A stretch of 5,283 bases of DNA from Chloroflexota bacterium (GTDB lineage: Bacteria > Chloroflexota > Limnocylindria > QHBO01): positions 1 through 5,283 of the forward strand of contig JAPSGM010000154.1 in NCBI GenBank assembly GCA_031177555.1, given 5' to 3'. The notes under the pieces are model-generated. The model searched no databases and had not been told where the DNA came from. It saw only the letters and a list, made by a program, of their open reading frames with translations. The position numbers and the translations under genes are program-made. Position 1 is the stretch's first letter; each line of letters opens with the position of its first letter. Shown piece after piece: positions 5,144 through 5,283 of the stretch.

Positions 5144-5283
5144 ATGCCCGACCGATCAGCAGAGCAGGCGCCGCGCCAGCGCTGGCAGATCCTCTTCGCG
5201 CGTCATGAGCCGGCGCTGCGTATTCGCCAGGCCCAGCTGCTGGCCGACTTCGAGAACGCGTTCCGCCTTGCCGGCCTGCCGCT
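5144..5283 (+). CDS. 5' end of a probable TIGR03936/DUF2344 radical-SAM-associated protein (partial)
   Basis: The first 46 residues are visible before the window ends. After a polar leader (MPDRSAEQAPR) comes RWQILFARHEPALRIRQ and then LLADFENAFRLAGLPL. This fits the N-terminal pattern of DUF2344 proteins, in which a beta strand with F-A-R/K is followed by a helix of the type LxxxxERALRRAGLPL. Such proteins are often encoded beside a B12-binding radical SAM protein and near ribonuclease E/G and ribosomal protein genes, and in Chloroflexota often near the rod-shape operon; this is from memory of family context. The function of the family is not settled, and tRNA modification is one suggestion. 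The ATG at 5144 has only a weak GACGAG directly before it. An in-frame ATG at 5084 has a better-spaced GAAGAGG (5069-5075), but would overlap the start of the divergent gene by 42 bases, so 5144 is preferred. With so little sequence the identification is tentative. Confidence 0.5.
   Translation, partial: MPDRSAEQAPRQRWQILFARHEPALRIRQAQLLADFENAFRLAGLP

Overview
The window is a bacterial cell-wall elongation (elongasome) locus on the + strand, followed by a convergent membrane-protein gene on the - strand and the first codons of a further + gene. Base composition is very G+C-rich (about two thirds by eye) with strongly G/C-ending codons. The order mreD, mrdA (PBP2), rodA, then a gene whose start resembles the DUF2344 / TIGR03936 radical-SAM-associated family, together with the SEDS sequence style, suggests Chloroflexota, perhaps a Limnocylindria-like or other uncultured lineage. 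This taxonomic placement is inference; an actinobacterium or another high-GC phylum is not excluded.

Layout. 1-85: short leader with a possible -10 hexamer (29-34) and a good Shine-Dalgarno sequence (72-79). 86-583: mreD, which appears to start at an AUC codon. 590-2503: mrdA, a complete class B transpeptidase. 2514-3656: rodA, the SEDS glycosyltransferase partner. The three genes are spaced 6 and 10 bases apart and read as one operon. 3657-3877: convergent intergenic region with an 11-bp tandem repeat, a probable terminator just after rodA and further stem-loops. 3878-5125 (-): AI-2E/PerM-family membrane protein with a repetitive Ala/Glu tail. 5126-5143: an 18-bp divergent spacer centred near a GGTACC palindrome. 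5144-5283: 5' end of a + gene cut by the window edge.

How the genes work together: MreD is a membrane component of the Mre scaffold, RodA polymerises lipid II into glycan strands, and PBP2 crosslinks the new strands and activates RodA. This predicts an organism that builds a peptidoglycan side wall and elongates. The PerM-like gene has no evident link to that process and is transcribed the other way.

I see no mobile element, CRISPR array, tRNA, rRNA or clearly novel system. The points worth a second look are the AUC start of mreD, substitutions at usually conserved sites in PBP2 (a zinc-type site) and RodA (the W/QPSE region), Cys pairs in both partners, and the compact divergent promoter region.
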